A stretch of DNA of 64,000 nucleotides from Thermomonospora catenispora (GCF_006363815.1 NZ_RRYT01000002.1:124001-188000); one strand, 5' to 3'. Positions 1 through 8,983 are shown, counted from the first letter of the stretch. A program made the numbers and translations. Notes: generated from the sequence alone by a model not told the origin.

Positions 1-552
1 CGTCGGAAACGGACCGTCTCCGCCTACCGCGACGGCGACAAGACCGTGGTGCTGGTCCCTTCCCGGCTCTCCAAGGCCGAGGAGGAACGCTGGGTCGCCA
101 CCATCCTGCAGCGGCTCGCCGAACGCGAACGGCGTCGCAACCCCAGTGACGACGCCCTCCTCGCCCGGGCCCAGGAGCTGTCCCGGCGGTACCTCGACGG
201 CTCCGCCCGCCCCGTCAGCGTCCGCTGGGCGGACAACCAGCGTTCCCGCTGGGGCTCGTGCACCCCCGCCGACGGCACCATCCGGGTGTCCACCCGGCTG
301 CGCGGCATGCCCTCCTGGGTGCTGGACTACGTGCTGATCCACGAGCTGGCGCATCTGCTCGTGCCGTCCCACAACAGCCGCTTCTGGGCGCTGGTCGCCA
401 ACTATCCCAAGGCCGAACGCGCCCGCGGCTACCTCGAGGGCGTCGCCGCGGCCGCCAACCTGCCCATGGCCGGACGGTCGGCGGACGACTGCCGCCCCGC
501 CGGCGAGGACGACGGCGCGACCGGGGAACCGGCGCACGAGGCCGCCGGATGA
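1..552 (+). CDS. YgjP-like / M48-type zinc metallopeptidase domain protein (5' truncated by window edge)
   Basis: The reading frame is open from the first base of the window, so the true start lies outside. The product carries a zinc-protease motif HELAH followed by a third ligand region (VPSHNSRFW), which is the layout of the YgjP-like metallopeptidase family; the preceding segment RWGSCTPADGTIRVS is also characteristic of that family. The last ~35 residues are acidic and low complexity. Substrate is unknown for the family. The next gene begins 7 bp after the stop, suggesting co-transcription. Family assignment is firm; function is only generic (probable cytoplasmic zinc peptidase). Confidence 0.85.
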   Translation, partial: RRKRTVSAYRDGDKTVVLVPSRLSKAEEERWVATILQRLAERERRRNPSDDALLARAQELSRRYLDGSARPVSVRWADNQRSRWGSCTPADGTIRVSTRLRGMPSWVLDYVLIHELAHLLVPSHNSRFWALVANYPKAERARGYLEGVAAAANLPMAGRSADDCRPAGEDDGATGEPAHEAAG

Positions 553-559
553 CCGCCCG

Positions 560-1195
560 ATGACCGTTCGATACGCCGCCGTGCTGGCGACGCCCCCCGC
601 CGAGCCGATCCGCCTGCCCGGGATCGACCCCGACGAACTGCATCTGGCCTTCCTCGAAGACGTCTACGAGGTCGTCGCGGGACTGGAGCTCGTCCATCCC
701 GCGCTCATCCTCCGCCCCCCGGACCGGCCGGACGCGGAAGCCCTCGCCTGGCCCGGCACCGCGATCCTGCGCGCCCCCGACCCGGTCGCGGCCCTGCACG
801 CCCTGACCGACCTGGGCGCCGACGAGGCCGCCCTGGTCGTCCCGGACGTTCCCGACCTGCCCGCCCTGCTGCTGGGCAAGCTGTTCCGCGCCCTCGGCGG
901 CGCCCCCGTCGCGGCCTGCCCCGCCGCCGAGGGCGGCCTGGTGGCGCTCGCCGTGCGCCTTCCCGCCCCCGACTGGCTGGTCGAGGCCCTTCCCGCGCTC
1001 GGCGCCGACCTCCGGGAGCCCCGGGCCCTGGCCGTCCTGCGTTCGGAGGCCCCGCGCCCCGGCCTGGTCCGCCGCACCCCCGGCTGGCACCGCCTGTGCG
1101 AACAGGACGACCTGAGCCGCCTGGACCCGGACCTGGAGGGCTGGGAGAACACCCGCGCCCTGCTCGCCGGCCGCCCGCTGCGGACCTCTCCCTGA
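560..1195 (+). CDS. Hypothetical protein, possibly nucleotidyltransferase/DUF2064-like fold
   Basis: A 211-residue protein beginning at an ATG 7 bp downstream of the metallopeptidase gene, so probably translated from the same mRNA. The middle contains LGADEAALVVPDVPDLPALL, which resembles the acidic D-x-P-D-L-P loop seen in DUF2064/CofC-like glycosyl- or guanylyl-transferases. The C-terminus (GWHRL...LDPDLEGWENTRALL) resembles the D-L-D...W-x-T-R-x-L ending of such proteins. No clear N-terminal nucleotide-binding loop is visible, so catalytic activity is doubtful. It is convergent with the following NUDIX gene (46 bp apart). The fold assignment is tentative. Confidence 0.7.
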   Translation: MTVRYAAVLATPPAEPIRLPGIDPDELHLAFLEDVYEVVAGLELVHPALILRPPDRPDAEALAWPGTAILRAPDPVAALHALTDLGADEAALVVPDVPDLPALLLGKLFRALGGAPVAACPAAEGGLVALAVRLPAPDWLVEALPALGADLREPRALAVLRSEAPRPGLVRRTPGWHRLCEQDDLSRLDPDLEGWENTRALLAGRPLRTSP

Positions 1196-1241
1196 CCGCC
1201 CGGAGACGGACCGAGGAGGGGACCGGGGCCGCCGCGCCGCC

Positions 1242-1796
1242 TCAGGCGAGGGCGACCGCGCGGGCCACCAGCCGGCGGAGGGCGTCGTCGGTGGGCTCGG
1301 GGAGCGCATCGACGGGGAACCAGCGCAGGTCGTCGGACTCGGCGCTGATCCGATGCCCCGCCCCCTGCGGAGCGATCGCCAGATACTGCACGTCGAGATG
1401 GTGCGAGCCCTGGGGATGGCAGCGCACGAAGTGGCGGTCCACCTGGACCGGGACCGGATGCAGGCGCAGCGCGGCGATCCCCGACTCCTCGACGGCCTCC
1501 CGCAGCGCCGCCCCCGCCAGTGAGACGTCGGCCGGCTCGCAGTGTCCGCCGAGCTGCAGCCAGGCCTTGATCTTGCCGTGCAGGGTCAGCAGCACCCGCG
1601 TCCGCGACTCGTCCAGCACCAGGGCGCTGGCGGTGATGTGGCCGGGGACGCACGTCCGCCACACGCCGTCGGGATGGCGTTCCAGGTGCCGCAGGAACTC
1701 CAGGCGCAGCCGTTCCTGCTCGGCGTCGGGCGCGCGCCAGCCCGACAGCACCCGCACCGCGTCGGCGTGCAGCCCGCCGGGGACGACCGACGTCAT
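1242..1796 (-). CDS. NUDIX hydrolase
   Basis: A 184-residue protein with a NUDIX box reading GHCEPADVSLAGAALREAVEESGI in outline: the REAVEESGI core, which supplies the metal-binding glutamates, is intact. The spacing between the leading Gly and the REUxEE core is one residue longer than the textbook G-x5-E-x7 form, and the first acidic position is Asp/Val rather than Glu. Such enzymes hydrolyse nucleoside-diphosphate derivatives; the substrate cannot be told from sequence. Its ATG overlaps the stop of a possible small upstream ORF (ATGA), and downstream it converges on the 560-1195 gene. Confidence 0.88.
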   Translation of the reverse strand: MTSVVPGGLHADAVRVLSGWRAPDAEQERLRLEFLRHLERHPDGVWRTCVPGHITASALVLDESRTRVLLTLHGKIKAWLQLGGHCEPADVSLAGAALREAVEESGIAALRLHPVPVQVDRHFVRCHPQGSHHLDVQYLAIAPQGAGHRISAESDDLRWFPVDALPEPTDDALRRLVARAVALA

Positions 1797-1921
1797 GCGC
1801 CGCCGATCAGCCTGCGCCGACGGCGCTCCTGCTCGTGCGGGCGCTCCCAGCGGACCGCGCCGGCCGCCGTGCGCGCCGCGCGCGGCGGATGCCCCGCACG
1901 GTCGAACGTCTCACCGTGCAC
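1793..1921 (-). CDS. Possible small ORF translationally coupled to the NUDIX gene
   Basis: A 42-codon frame starting GTG and ending in TGA that overlaps the NUDIX ATG (GCATGA), the classical coupling arrangement. The product (starts VHGETFDRAG, ends RRRRRLIGGA) is Arg-rich with a hydrophilic composition and high GC in third positions, but all frames here are GC-rich so this is weak evidence. The Shine-Dalgarno sequence is poor. It lies in the otherwise empty 244 bp between the NUDIX gene and the zincin gene on the same strand. I do not recognise the protein. Confidence 0.3.
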   Translation of the reverse strand: MHGETFDRAGHPPRAARTAAGAVRWERPHEQERRRRRLIGGA

Positions 1922-2040
1922 CGGCCACCGGCCCGGATCCCCGCCGGCCGCTCCCGGGCAGCCGCCCCAATGCCGGGCGGAGCGGCACCGATCGCCGCGG
2001 ACGAACCGACGCCTGAGCGCGCAGTGCGCGCTCCAGACGC

Positions 2041-3414
2041 TCAAGACTCCTCCGTAGCGTCGCCGTCGTCCTTGCGGTCCTCCCCCTGGGGGCGCTCGCC
2101 GCCGAGCTCGTCGGTCAGCTTCGACAGGTCCAGATCCGACAGCCCCGAGCCCTCCGAGCGACCGTGCACGAACCCGTCCGGGTCGTCCAGGTCCTCCGCC
2201 GTCGGCATCAGGTCGGGGTGGCTCCACACCGCGTCCCGGCCCTCGACGCCGCGCGCCGAGGTCAGCGCCCGCCACAGCGCGCCCGCCTCGCGCAGCCGGC
2301 GCGGCCGCAGCTCCAGCCCGACCAGGGTGGCGAACGTCCGCTCCGCGGGCCCGCCGGTGGCGCGGCGGCGGCGGACCGCCTCGGCCAGCCTGGCCGCGTC
2401 CGGCAGCCGGTCGGCGGCCACGCCGTTGACGACGGTGTCCACCCAGCCCTCGATCAGCGCCAGCGCCGTCTCCAGCCGGACCAGCGCCGCGCGCTGCTGC
2501 GGGGTCTCCTCCGGGGTCAGCGAGATCTCCCCGCCCAGCGCCCGCTGCAGCGCCTCCGGATCGGCCAGGTTCAGCCCGCTCACCGCCTCCTCGATGCCCG
2601 ACAGGTCGACGGTGATGCCGCGGGCGTACTCCTCCACCGCGCCCAGCACATGCGCGCGCAGCCACGGAACGTGCGCGAACAGCCGCTGATGGGCGGCCTC
2701 GCGCAGGGCCAGGTACAGCCGGACCTCCTCGGCGGACAGCTCCAGGCCCTCGCCGAACGCGGCGACCCCGGCCGGCAGCAGCGCGCCCACCCCGTCCGGG
2801 GCCAGCGGCAGGCCGATGTCGGTGGAGCCGACCACCTCGCGGGCCAGCGCGCCGAGCGCCTGACCGGCCTGACCGCCCACCATCGCGCCGGTCATCTGCT
2901 TGACCATTCCGATCAGCGGACCGGCCATGGCCTGCATCTCCTGGGGCAGAGAGCCGCCGCCCAACGCGCCGCCCATCGAGTCGACCATCCGGGCGGCGAT
3001 CGGATCGCAGATCGTCTTCCACACCGGAAGGGTCTGCTCGATCCACTGCGCGCGGCTCCAGGCCTGCGGGGTGCGGATGCCGGCGGGCAGCGTGGTGCCC
3101 TCGTCCAGCCACAGGTCGGCCAGCCGCAGCGCCTCCACCACCTGGGTGCGTTCGGCGTCCACGACCGAGGGATCACCCTGCTCGGCCACGATGTGGCGGG
3201 CTATGTTGTGGGCCAGCTCCCAGTTGAGCGGGCCGTCCGATCCGGACGCGGCGGCCGCCGCCCCGCCGGAGATCATGTCGGCGAAGCGGCGCAGCATGTC
3301 GGCGAACTGCCGCATATCCCCGCCCATGGCGGAAAAAGGATCGGAGGACTTGCCAGACGAGGGGTCGTCGCCCTCGTCGCCCGGCCGGTTGAAGCCGAAG
3401 GGCAGATCACTCAT
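2041..3414 (-). CDS. Zincin_2/DUF2342 family zinc-dependent metalloprotease-like protein
   Basis: 457 residues from an ATG whose product begins MSDLPFGFNRPGDE; a longer upstream frame exists but runs antisense into the divergent gene and is rejected. The central region REAAHQRLFAHVPWLRAH is the conserved signature of the actinobacterial zincin-like DUF2342 family; it occupies the place of a metal-binding helix although it is not a canonical HExxH. A Gly/Met-rich helical segment (QMTGAMVGGQAGQALG) precedes it, and the C-terminus is acidic and disordered. Physiological role of the family is unknown. Transcribed divergently from the SDR-like gene at 3503. Confidence 0.85.
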   Translation of the reverse strand: MSDLPFGFNRPGDEGDDPSSGKSSDPFSAMGGDMRQFADMLRRFADMISGGAAAAASGSDGPLNWELAHNIARHIVAEQGDPSVVDAERTQVVEALRLADLWLDEGTTLPAGIRTPQAWSRAQWIEQTLPVWKTICDPIAARMVDSMGGALGGGSLPQEMQAMAGPLIGMVKQMTGAMVGGQAGQALGALAREVVGSTDIGLPLAPDGVGALLPAGVAAFGEGLELSAEEVRLYLALREAAHQRLFAHVPWLRAHVLGAVEEYARGITVDLSGIEEAVSGLNLADPEALQRALGGEISLTPEETPQQRAALVRLETALALIEGWVDTVVNGVAADRLPDAARLAEAVRRRRATGGPAERTFATLVGLELRPRRLREAGALWRALTSARGVEGRDAVWSHPDLMPTAEDLDDPDGFVHGRSEGSGLSDLDLSKLTDELGGERPQGEDRKDDGDATEES

Positions 3415-3502
3415 CGGGACGCCCCCAAGCGGCATGATGGGACCATACGGCCACGTTAGCCGGTCATCGGCACGACGCGAACTCAGGAAGGGGGCGCTGG
3501 CC

Positions 3503-4609
3503 TTGACAATCGGGAAGGTTCGCCCTCGGCGTAGCACGGGCCCGGTCGTCGCCGTCACCGGCGCGGCCACCGGAGCGGGCAGGCTGCTCGTACGGCGGCT
3601 GGCGGACAACACCGACGTCCGCAAGGTGGTGGCGATCGACGGGCAGCGGGGGGACGTGGCCGGAGTCCTGTGGCGGGTCGCCGACGTCCGCGACCCGCTG
3701 CTGTCCAATCGGCTCTCGGACGTGGACGTCCTGGTCCACCTCGACATCGACCGCTCGCCCGACAGCGACCCGCGGGAGCGCCGCACCTACAACGTGCGCG
3801 GCGCGCAGACCGTGGTGACCGCGAGCGCCGCCGCCCGCGTCCGGCACGTGGTGCTGGTCACCAGCGCCATGGTCTACGGCGCGGCCCCCGACAACCCGGT
3901 GCCGCTCTCCGAGGACGCCCCCCTGCGCGGCGAGGCCAACGACAGCATCGTGGGCGACTTCCTGGAGATGGAGGAGGTCGCCGCCCAGGCGCCGGTCACC
4001 CATCCCGGGCTGCGCGTCACCGTGGTGCGTCCCGCCGCGCTGGTCGGCCCCGGCGTCGACACCGTGGTCAGCCGTCACTTCGAGGCCCCGCGCCTGCTCA
4101 CCGTCAAGGGCTGCTCCCCCTGCTGGCAGTTCTGCCACCTGGAGGACCTGGCCTCCGCCCTGGAGCGGATCGCCGTGGACACCGGGACGGGACGGACCTC
4201 CGGGGAGCCGCCCCGGGTCTTCGGGGTCGGCTGCGACGGGTGGCTGGAGCTGGAGGAGGTGGAGCAGATCACCGGCAAACGCCGGTTCGAGCTCCCCGCC
4301 GCCCTCACCTTCGGCACCGCCCAGCGCCTGCACCGCCTCGGCATCACCCCCGCCCCCGCCACCGACCTGCACTACGTCGCCTACCCGTGGGTGGTGGACT
4401 GCGCCGCCCTGCGCGCCACCGGGTGGAAGCCCGCCTACGACAACGCCGCCGCCCTGCGCGCCCTGCTGGAGGAGGTCGCCGGCCGCCACGCCGTCGTCGG
4501 CCGGCGCGTCGGCGGCAAGGAGGCCACCATGGCCACCGCCGCCGGCGCCACCGTGGCCGTCATCGGAGCGGCGGCCGCGGTGCGACGGGCGCGCAAGCGC
4601 CGCCGTTAG
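3503..4609 (+). CDS. NAD-dependent epimerase/SDR-like protein lacking the YxxxK pair
   Basis: 368 residues from a TTG start preceded by AGGAAGGGGG; the divergent gene starts only 88 bp away, so the long in-frame upstream extension is not real. A Rossmann N-terminus (VTGAATGAG) and the SAMVYG block mark it as an extended SDR. The usual Tyr-x-x-x-Lys catalytic pair is not visible downstream of SAMVYG, where the segment reads GDFLEMEEV, so it may bind NAD(P) without standard SDR chemistry. The C-terminus ends in a hydrophobic stretch (TAAGATVAVIGAAAAV) followed by basic residues, a possible membrane anchor. Substrate unknown. Confidence 0.8.
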   Translation: MTIGKVRPRRSTGPVVAVTGAATGAGRLLVRRLADNTDVRKVVAIDGQRGDVAGVLWRVADVRDPLLSNRLSDVDVLVHLDIDRSPDSDPRERRTYNVRGAQTVVTASAAARVRHVVLVTSAMVYGAAPDNPVPLSEDAPLRGEANDSIVGDFLEMEEVAAQAPVTHPGLRVTVVRPAALVGPGVDTVVSRHFEAPRLLTVKGCSPCWQFCHLEDLASALERIAVDTGTGRTSGEPPRVFGVGCDGWLELEEVEQITGKRRFELPAALTFGTAQRLHRLGITPAPATDLHYVAYPWVVDCAALRATGWKPAYDNAAALRALLEEVAGRHAVVGRRVGGKEATMATAAGATVAVIGAAAAVRRARKRRR

Positions 4610-4678
4610 CCCCCGCGGACGAGGCGTGGAAGGAGGCGGAACGCCCGAGGCGGGGCGCGAACACAGGATGTGAAGCGT

Positions 4679-4713
4679 GAAGGGGGCCGCCCTCGTCGAG
4701 GGCGGCCCCCTTC
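4679..4713. terminator. Bidirectional hairpin between convergent genes
   Basis: A perfect 16-bp stem (left arm GAAGGGGGCCGCCCTC) with a 3-nt GTC loop sits between the convergent SDR-like gene (+) and the UPF0182 gene (-). Position and symmetry suit a terminator for both. There is little T-tract, as usual in high-GC actinomycetes. Confidence 0.7.
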
Positions 4714-4750
4714 CGTTCGGCCTCGATCGACCCCTTCGCCCGGCCTCGGA

Positions 4751-7657
4751 TCAGCCGGTCGGCGTGGGGCTGGGCGTGGGCGACGGGCTCGCCGGCCGAT
4801 CGCCGCCCTGCCCGCCGCTCTGCTGGGCCCGGGCCAGGCGCTCCAGGGCCTCCTGCAGGCCCTTTTGCGCCTCGCCGTAGGCGGCCCAGTCGGGCGGGTT
4901 CTTGGCCAGGGCGTCCTGCCCCTCCTTGAAGTAGCGCTGGGCGTCGGCCAGCGCCTGCCGGGCCTCGCCGCTCAGCCCGCCGCCGGTGTCGTCGGCCGGC
5001 GGCGGGGGAGCTCCCTGGTCCTGGCCGGTGGTGACCTTGGTCTTGAACAGCTCGGTCAGGGCCTGGTCCAGGGTCGCCCCGGCGGCGACCCTGTCGCCGA
5101 AGGCGACGAGGACCTGGCGGAGGACCGGGTAGGGCTCCTGCTCCGAGCCTCCGGCGGCCTGGGCGTACATGGGCTCGATGTAGAGCAGGCCGCCGCCGAA
5201 CGGGATGGTCAGCAGGTTGCCGGGGACGGTCCGGGTGCCGCCCTGCCGGAGGCTGAACAGCACCTGCTTGACCGCGGTGTCGGCCTCGAAGGAGTTCTGG
5301 ATCTGCCCGGGGCCCTGCACCAGCGAGTTGCGCGGCAGCTCCAGGATCCGGATCCGGCCGTAGTTGGGGCCGGGGGTGGAGTCCACCGCCATGAACGCCG
5401 CCAGGTTCGGGCGTCCGCGCGGGTTGAACACCGTGGTCAGCGAGAACTGCGGCTCCCGGTCGCCCGGCAGTCGCAGGCTCAGGTAGTACGGCGGCTGCTT
5501 GCGGCCCTGCGCCGTCGGGTCCTGCGGGACCTCCCAGAAGCCCTGCGCGCCGTAGAACGCGTCGGCCTGGGTGACGTGGTAACGGGCCAGCACCTGCCGC
5601 TGCACCTTGAACATGTCCTGCGGGTAGCGGAAGTGCTCCATCAGCTCCGGCGGGATGGAGCTCTTGGGCCGGACGGTGCCGTCGAACACCTTCATCCAGG
5701 TCTTGGCCACCGGGTCGGACTCGTCCCACTGGTAGAGCCGCACCGTGCCGTCATAGGCGTCCACGGTGGCCTTGATGGAGTTCCGCATGTAGTTGATGTG
5801 GTCGTTGGCCTGCGGCATCACCGCCGACCGGGTGTCGGTGACGGTGTCGCGGGTGGCGTCGCCCAGGCTGATCCGCTCCGAGTACGGGTAGCTGTTGGAG
5901 ATGGTGTAGCCGTCCAGGATCCACAGGATCCGGCCGTTCACCACCGCCGGGTAGGGGTTGCCGTCCAGGACCAGCCACGGCGCGACCCGCTGCACCATCT
6001 CCCGCGGCGTCCGGTTGTACAGGATCTTGGCGCCTTCGTTGATCGCGCCCGACAGCAGGATGTTGCGGTCGGAGAACTTGGTGGCGAACAGCAGCCGGTT
6101 GAAGAACCCGTCGACCGGCACGCCGCCCCGGCCGGTGTAGGTGGTGTTCTTCTGCCCGGCGGGACTGTCGTCGGGGTAGTCCAGCTCCTGCTGGCCCTTG
6201 CCGCCGACGATCGAGTAGCTGTTGGAGTGCTCGCCGAAGTAGATCTGCGGCCGCTCGATCCGCAGCTTCCCGGTGGGCGGCATGTCCTTGGTCACCCATT
6301 CGGGGGTGCCGTTGGACGCCAGCTGCTCGCCGTACCCGGACACGAAGCCGTAGCCGTGGGTGTAGACCAGCCGATCCTTCACCCAGCTCCGCTGGCCGGC
6401 GGGCGCGCCCGACAGCTCGCGCACGGCCACCACCACGTCGCGGGTCCGGCCGTCGATCCGGTACCGGTCGACGTCCAGCACGTCGGGGAAGCGGTAGAAG
6501 TTGCGCCCCTGCTGGAGCTGCTGGAACGTCTCGCCGACCACGTTCGGGTCCAGCAGCCGCACCCCGGTGAGCTGCTTGCCCTCCGCCGCCAGCCGCTCGG
6601 GGTCGGTCTCCGGCCGTCCCCCGTAGGGGATCACCTCCGCGCGGTCCACGCCGAACGCCCGGCGGGTGGCGTCGATGGTGCGCTGCAGGTACTGGCGTTC
6701 CTTGGCCAGCTCGTCGGGCCGCACCTGGAACTGCTGGATCAGCAGCGGGTACACCCCGCCGATCAGGATCGCGGCCACCACCATCAGGGTCAGTCCGACG
6801 CCCGGCAGCATCATGCCGCGCTGCCAGATGTTGACCAGGAACAGCACGGCGCAGATCACCGCGATGACCGCCAGGATCGTCTTGGCCGGCAGCACCGCGT
6901 TGACGTCGGTGTAGCCGGCGCCGCTGACCACGCCGCGCTCGGAGCCGACCAGTCCGTACCGGTCGAACCAGTAGGCCACCGCCTTGAGCAGCAGGACCAG
7001 CCCGATCAGCACCGACAGATGCGCCTTGGCCGGCGGGCTGGCCTTGTCGCCCGGGCCCTGCACCCGCAGCCCGCCGTACAGGTAGTGCACGGCCAGCGCC
7101 ACCATCAGCGACAGGATGAGCGCGGCGAACAGGAAGCCCAGCACCAGCCGCACGAACGGATAGGTGAAGACGTAGAAGGAGATGTCCTTGCCGAACTGCG
7201 GGTCCGTCTGCCCGAACTTCGTGCGGTTGAGGAACGCCAGCCACACCGGCCACTGCCCGGACATCGACGAGCCGGTCATCAGCGCCAGCACCGTCACGAT
7301 CGCGATGGTGATCAGCCGCCGGTGCGGGTGCACCGCGCTCCGATAGCGCTCCAGGCCCTGTTGCTCGACCGACGGCAGCCGGTACGACGGCCGCAGCCGG
7401 TAGGCGATCACCATGTTGGCGCCCACGATCAGCGCCATCAGCAGGCCGGAGCCCACGAACAGCCCGACCCGCGCCCACAGCTGCGTGGTGAACACCGAGG
7501 AGAAGCCGACCGACCGGTACCACAGCACGTCGGTCCATATCGCGGTGAACAGCAGATAGGCCGCCAGCAGGGCGGCCAGCGCCACCAGCACGGGCAGCAG
7601 CAGCCGGGTCCGGCCGGTGCCCAGCCGCCGACTGAATCCGGGAGTCCGGAAGGTCAC
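4751..7657 (-). CDS. UPF0182 family large membrane protein
   Basis: 968 residues from a GTG preceded by GGAGGG (product VTFRTPGFSRRLG), chosen over an ATG 14 codons upstream because the Shine-Dalgarno fits and the family begins this way. The first ~340 residues contain about seven hydrophobic membrane segments (for example LLLPVLVALAALLAAYLLF and ILAVIAVICAVLFLVNIW). A large extracytoplasmic domain follows, with VYTHGYGFV and related motifs typical of UPF0182. The C-terminal ~100 residues form a helical Ala/Gln-rich tail ending in a Ser-Pro-Thr repeat. The family's function is unknown. It is divergent from the PPA1309 gene. Confidence 0.93.
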   Translation of the reverse strand: MTFRTPGFSRRLGTGRTRLLLPVLVALAALLAAYLLFTAIWTDVLWYRSVGFSSVFTTQLWARVGLFVGSGLLMALIVGANMVIAYRLRPSYRLPSVEQQGLERYRSAVHPHRRLITIAIVTVLALMTGSSMSGQWPVWLAFLNRTKFGQTDPQFGKDISFYVFTYPFVRLVLGFLFAALILSLMVALAVHYLYGGLRVQGPGDKASPPAKAHLSVLIGLVLLLKAVAYWFDRYGLVGSERGVVSGAGYTDVNAVLPAKTILAVIAVICAVLFLVNIWQRGMMLPGVGLTLMVVAAILIGGVYPLLIQQFQVRPDELAKERQYLQRTIDATRRAFGVDRAEVIPYGGRPETDPERLAAEGKQLTGVRLLDPNVVGETFQQLQQGRNFYRFPDVLDVDRYRIDGRTRDVVVAVRELSGAPAGQRSWVKDRLVYTHGYGFVSGYGEQLASNGTPEWVTKDMPPTGKLRIERPQIYFGEHSNSYSIVGGKGQQELDYPDDSPAGQKNTTYTGRGGVPVDGFFNRLLFATKFSDRNILLSGAINEGAKILYNRTPREMVQRVAPWLVLDGNPYPAVVNGRILWILDGYTISNSYPYSERISLGDATRDTVTDTRSAVMPQANDHINYMRNSIKATVDAYDGTVRLYQWDESDPVAKTWMKVFDGTVRPKSSIPPELMEHFRYPQDMFKVQRQVLARYHVTQADAFYGAQGFWEVPQDPTAQGRKQPPYYLSLRLPGDREPQFSLTTVFNPRGRPNLAAFMAVDSTPGPNYGRIRILELPRNSLVQGPGQIQNSFEADTAVKQVLFSLRQGGTRTVPGNLLTIPFGGGLLYIEPMYAQAAGGSEQEPYPVLRQVLVAFGDRVAAGATLDQALTELFKTKVTTGQDQGAPPPPADDTGGGLSGEARQALADAQRYFKEGQDALAKNPPDWAAYGEAQKGLQEALERLARAQQSGGQGGDRPASPSPTPSPTPTG

Positions 7658-7797
7658 AGATCCCTCCGCTTCGTCGCTCGACCCGGCGGCCCGGCGCACG
7701 GCACGCCCGCGTGACCACCGGTGTTTCTAAGCAACTTACCGAGACGCCCGGAGGTTCCCGTTCCCGGACGCGGCCGGAAGGCGGGAGGATGGGCGGT

Positions 7798-8343
7798 GTG
7801 ACACCTTTGGAAGAAGTCGTCCTCGATCTGGAGCGGCACGCCGGGCGGATCGGCTGGGACGCCCCGCCCCGGCTGTACGCGTTGGTGGAGAGCGCCGAGC
7901 TGTGCCGTCGGGAGCCGGCCCTGGCCGAACGGCTCGGGCTGCGGGAGGACAGCGACGCCATCGCGGCGCTGGAACAGGGCGAGCTGCCCGAGGCCGGGTC
8001 CCTGGAGGAGACCCTGGCCCGGATCGCCTGGCCGGAGACGGTGGCCGGCTGCGCCCTGGTGATCGAGCGGATGGTGCTGCCGCCCGGCGTCGAGGAGGAG
8101 ATGCCCGAGGACGAGGCCGCCGCCCTGGAGTGGGCCGCCTCCCATCCGCAGCGCGAGGACGTGCGCATGGTGGTGGGGGTGCTGCGCGACGGCGACCGGC
8201 ATTCGGCGCTGCGGCTGCGCCGCCACGACACCGATGACGAGGTGCTGTCCGGACCCGATCTGGTGCCCGCCCTCGCCGACGCGCTGGCCGCCACCCTCGA
8301 ACCCGACCTCCCGGACATGTCCGACGAAGGCCCGCGCGGGTAG
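7798..8343 (+). CDS. PPA1309 family protein
   Basis: About 181 residues, beginning GTG-ACA-CCT (product VTPLEEVVLDLERHAGRIG) nine bases after a GGAGG; an ATG nine bases upstream (7789) is an alternative. The PRLYALVES, IAALEQGELP and WPETVAGCAL segments are characteristic of the actinobacterial PPA1309 family (named after a Cutibacterium protein). It has no transmembrane segment and an acidic composition; no function is known. It ends 9 bp before moaE, so the two are likely one transcript. In actinomycetes this family is often next to a UPF0182 gene, as here. Confidence 0.85.
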   Translation: MTPLEEVVLDLERHAGRIGWDAPPRLYALVESAELCRREPALAERLGLREDSDAIAALEQGELPEAGSLEETLARIAWPETVAGCALVIERMVLPPGVEEEMPEDEAAALEWAASHPQREDVRMVVGVLRDGDRHSALRLRRHDTDDEVLSGPDLVPALADALAATLEPDLPDMSDEGPRG

Positions 8344-8352
8344 CCTTCCGGC

Positions 8353-8775
8353 GTGGACGTCATCCGGCTGGTCGGGATCCGGGAGACCCCGCTGTCCGTG
8401 GACGAGGTGTTCAACGCCGTCGGCGACGCGGCCGCCGGCGGGACCGCCCTGTTCGTCGGCACGGTCCGCGACCACGATCACCAGCGCCCTGTGACCCGTC
8501 TGTCCTACAGCGCGCATCCCACGGCCGAACGGGAGCTGCGCGCGGTGATGGAGAAGATCGCGGTCGACTTCCCGGTCCGCGCCATGGCCGCCGTGCACCG
8601 GGTCGGCGACCTGGCGGTCGGCGACCTGGCGGTGGTGGTGGCGGTGTCCTGTCCGCACCGCGCCGAGGCGTTCGCCGCCTGCCGCCGGCTGATCGACGAT
8701 CTCAAGTCCCGGGTCCCCATCTGGAAGCACCAGCTCTTCGCCGACGGCACCGACGAGTGGGTCGGCGCGTGCTGA
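8353..8775 (+). CDS. moaE: Molybdopterin synthase catalytic (large) subunit MoaE
   Basis: 140 residues from GTG. Recognisable MoaE blocks are GGTALFVGTVRDH near residue 35, the conserved HPTAERELR-type helix, a long VAVSCPHRAEAFAACR segment, and the C-terminal VPIWKHQ with the catalytic lysine. With the sulfur-carrier MoaD it inserts the dithiolene sulfurs into precursor Z to form molybdopterin in the cytoplasm. No moaD or other molybdenum-cofactor gene is nearby, so it is an orphan copy here, co-directional with and 9 bp after the PPA1309 gene. Confidence 0.93.
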   Translation: MDVIRLVGIRETPLSVDEVFNAVGDAAAGGTALFVGTVRDHDHQRPVTRLSYSAHPTAERELRAVMEKIAVDFPVRAMAAVHRVGDLAVGDLAVVVAVSCPHRAEAFAACRRLIDDLKSRVPIWKHQLFADGTDEWVGAC

Positions 8776-8983
8776 GCGCGGCGGGAGCGCGCCTCGCGCG
8801 CCCGTGCGCGGGCCTTCGCCGGCGCCCGGCGCGGTCCGGCGCGACCGATGCGATCCGGGGCGTTCTCCGGGACGGGAGGGCGCGCCGGTCGACCCCCGCG
8901 GCGCCCGGTGAGCCGGTGCATGTCGGGAGCCGGCGGGGCAGGGCGGGCATGCCGGGCGCCGGGGCCCGGATAGCCTGAGCGCT

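Noticed and set aside
4670-7714. A 1014-codon open frame on the plus strand
   Set aside because: It is antisense to the UPF0182 gene, and its translation is Gly/Arg/His/Gln-rich with no family features. Very high GC keeps antisense frames open.
5751-8462. A 903-codon minus-strand frame across UPF0182, PPA1309 and moaE
   Set aside because: Shadow frame; the true UPF0182 product is in another minus frame and the other two genes are on the plus strand.
8776-8983. Small plus-strand frame between moaE and the PDZ protease
   Set aside because: Arg/Gly/Pro-rich translation without ribosome site or family likeness; overlaps the moaE end.
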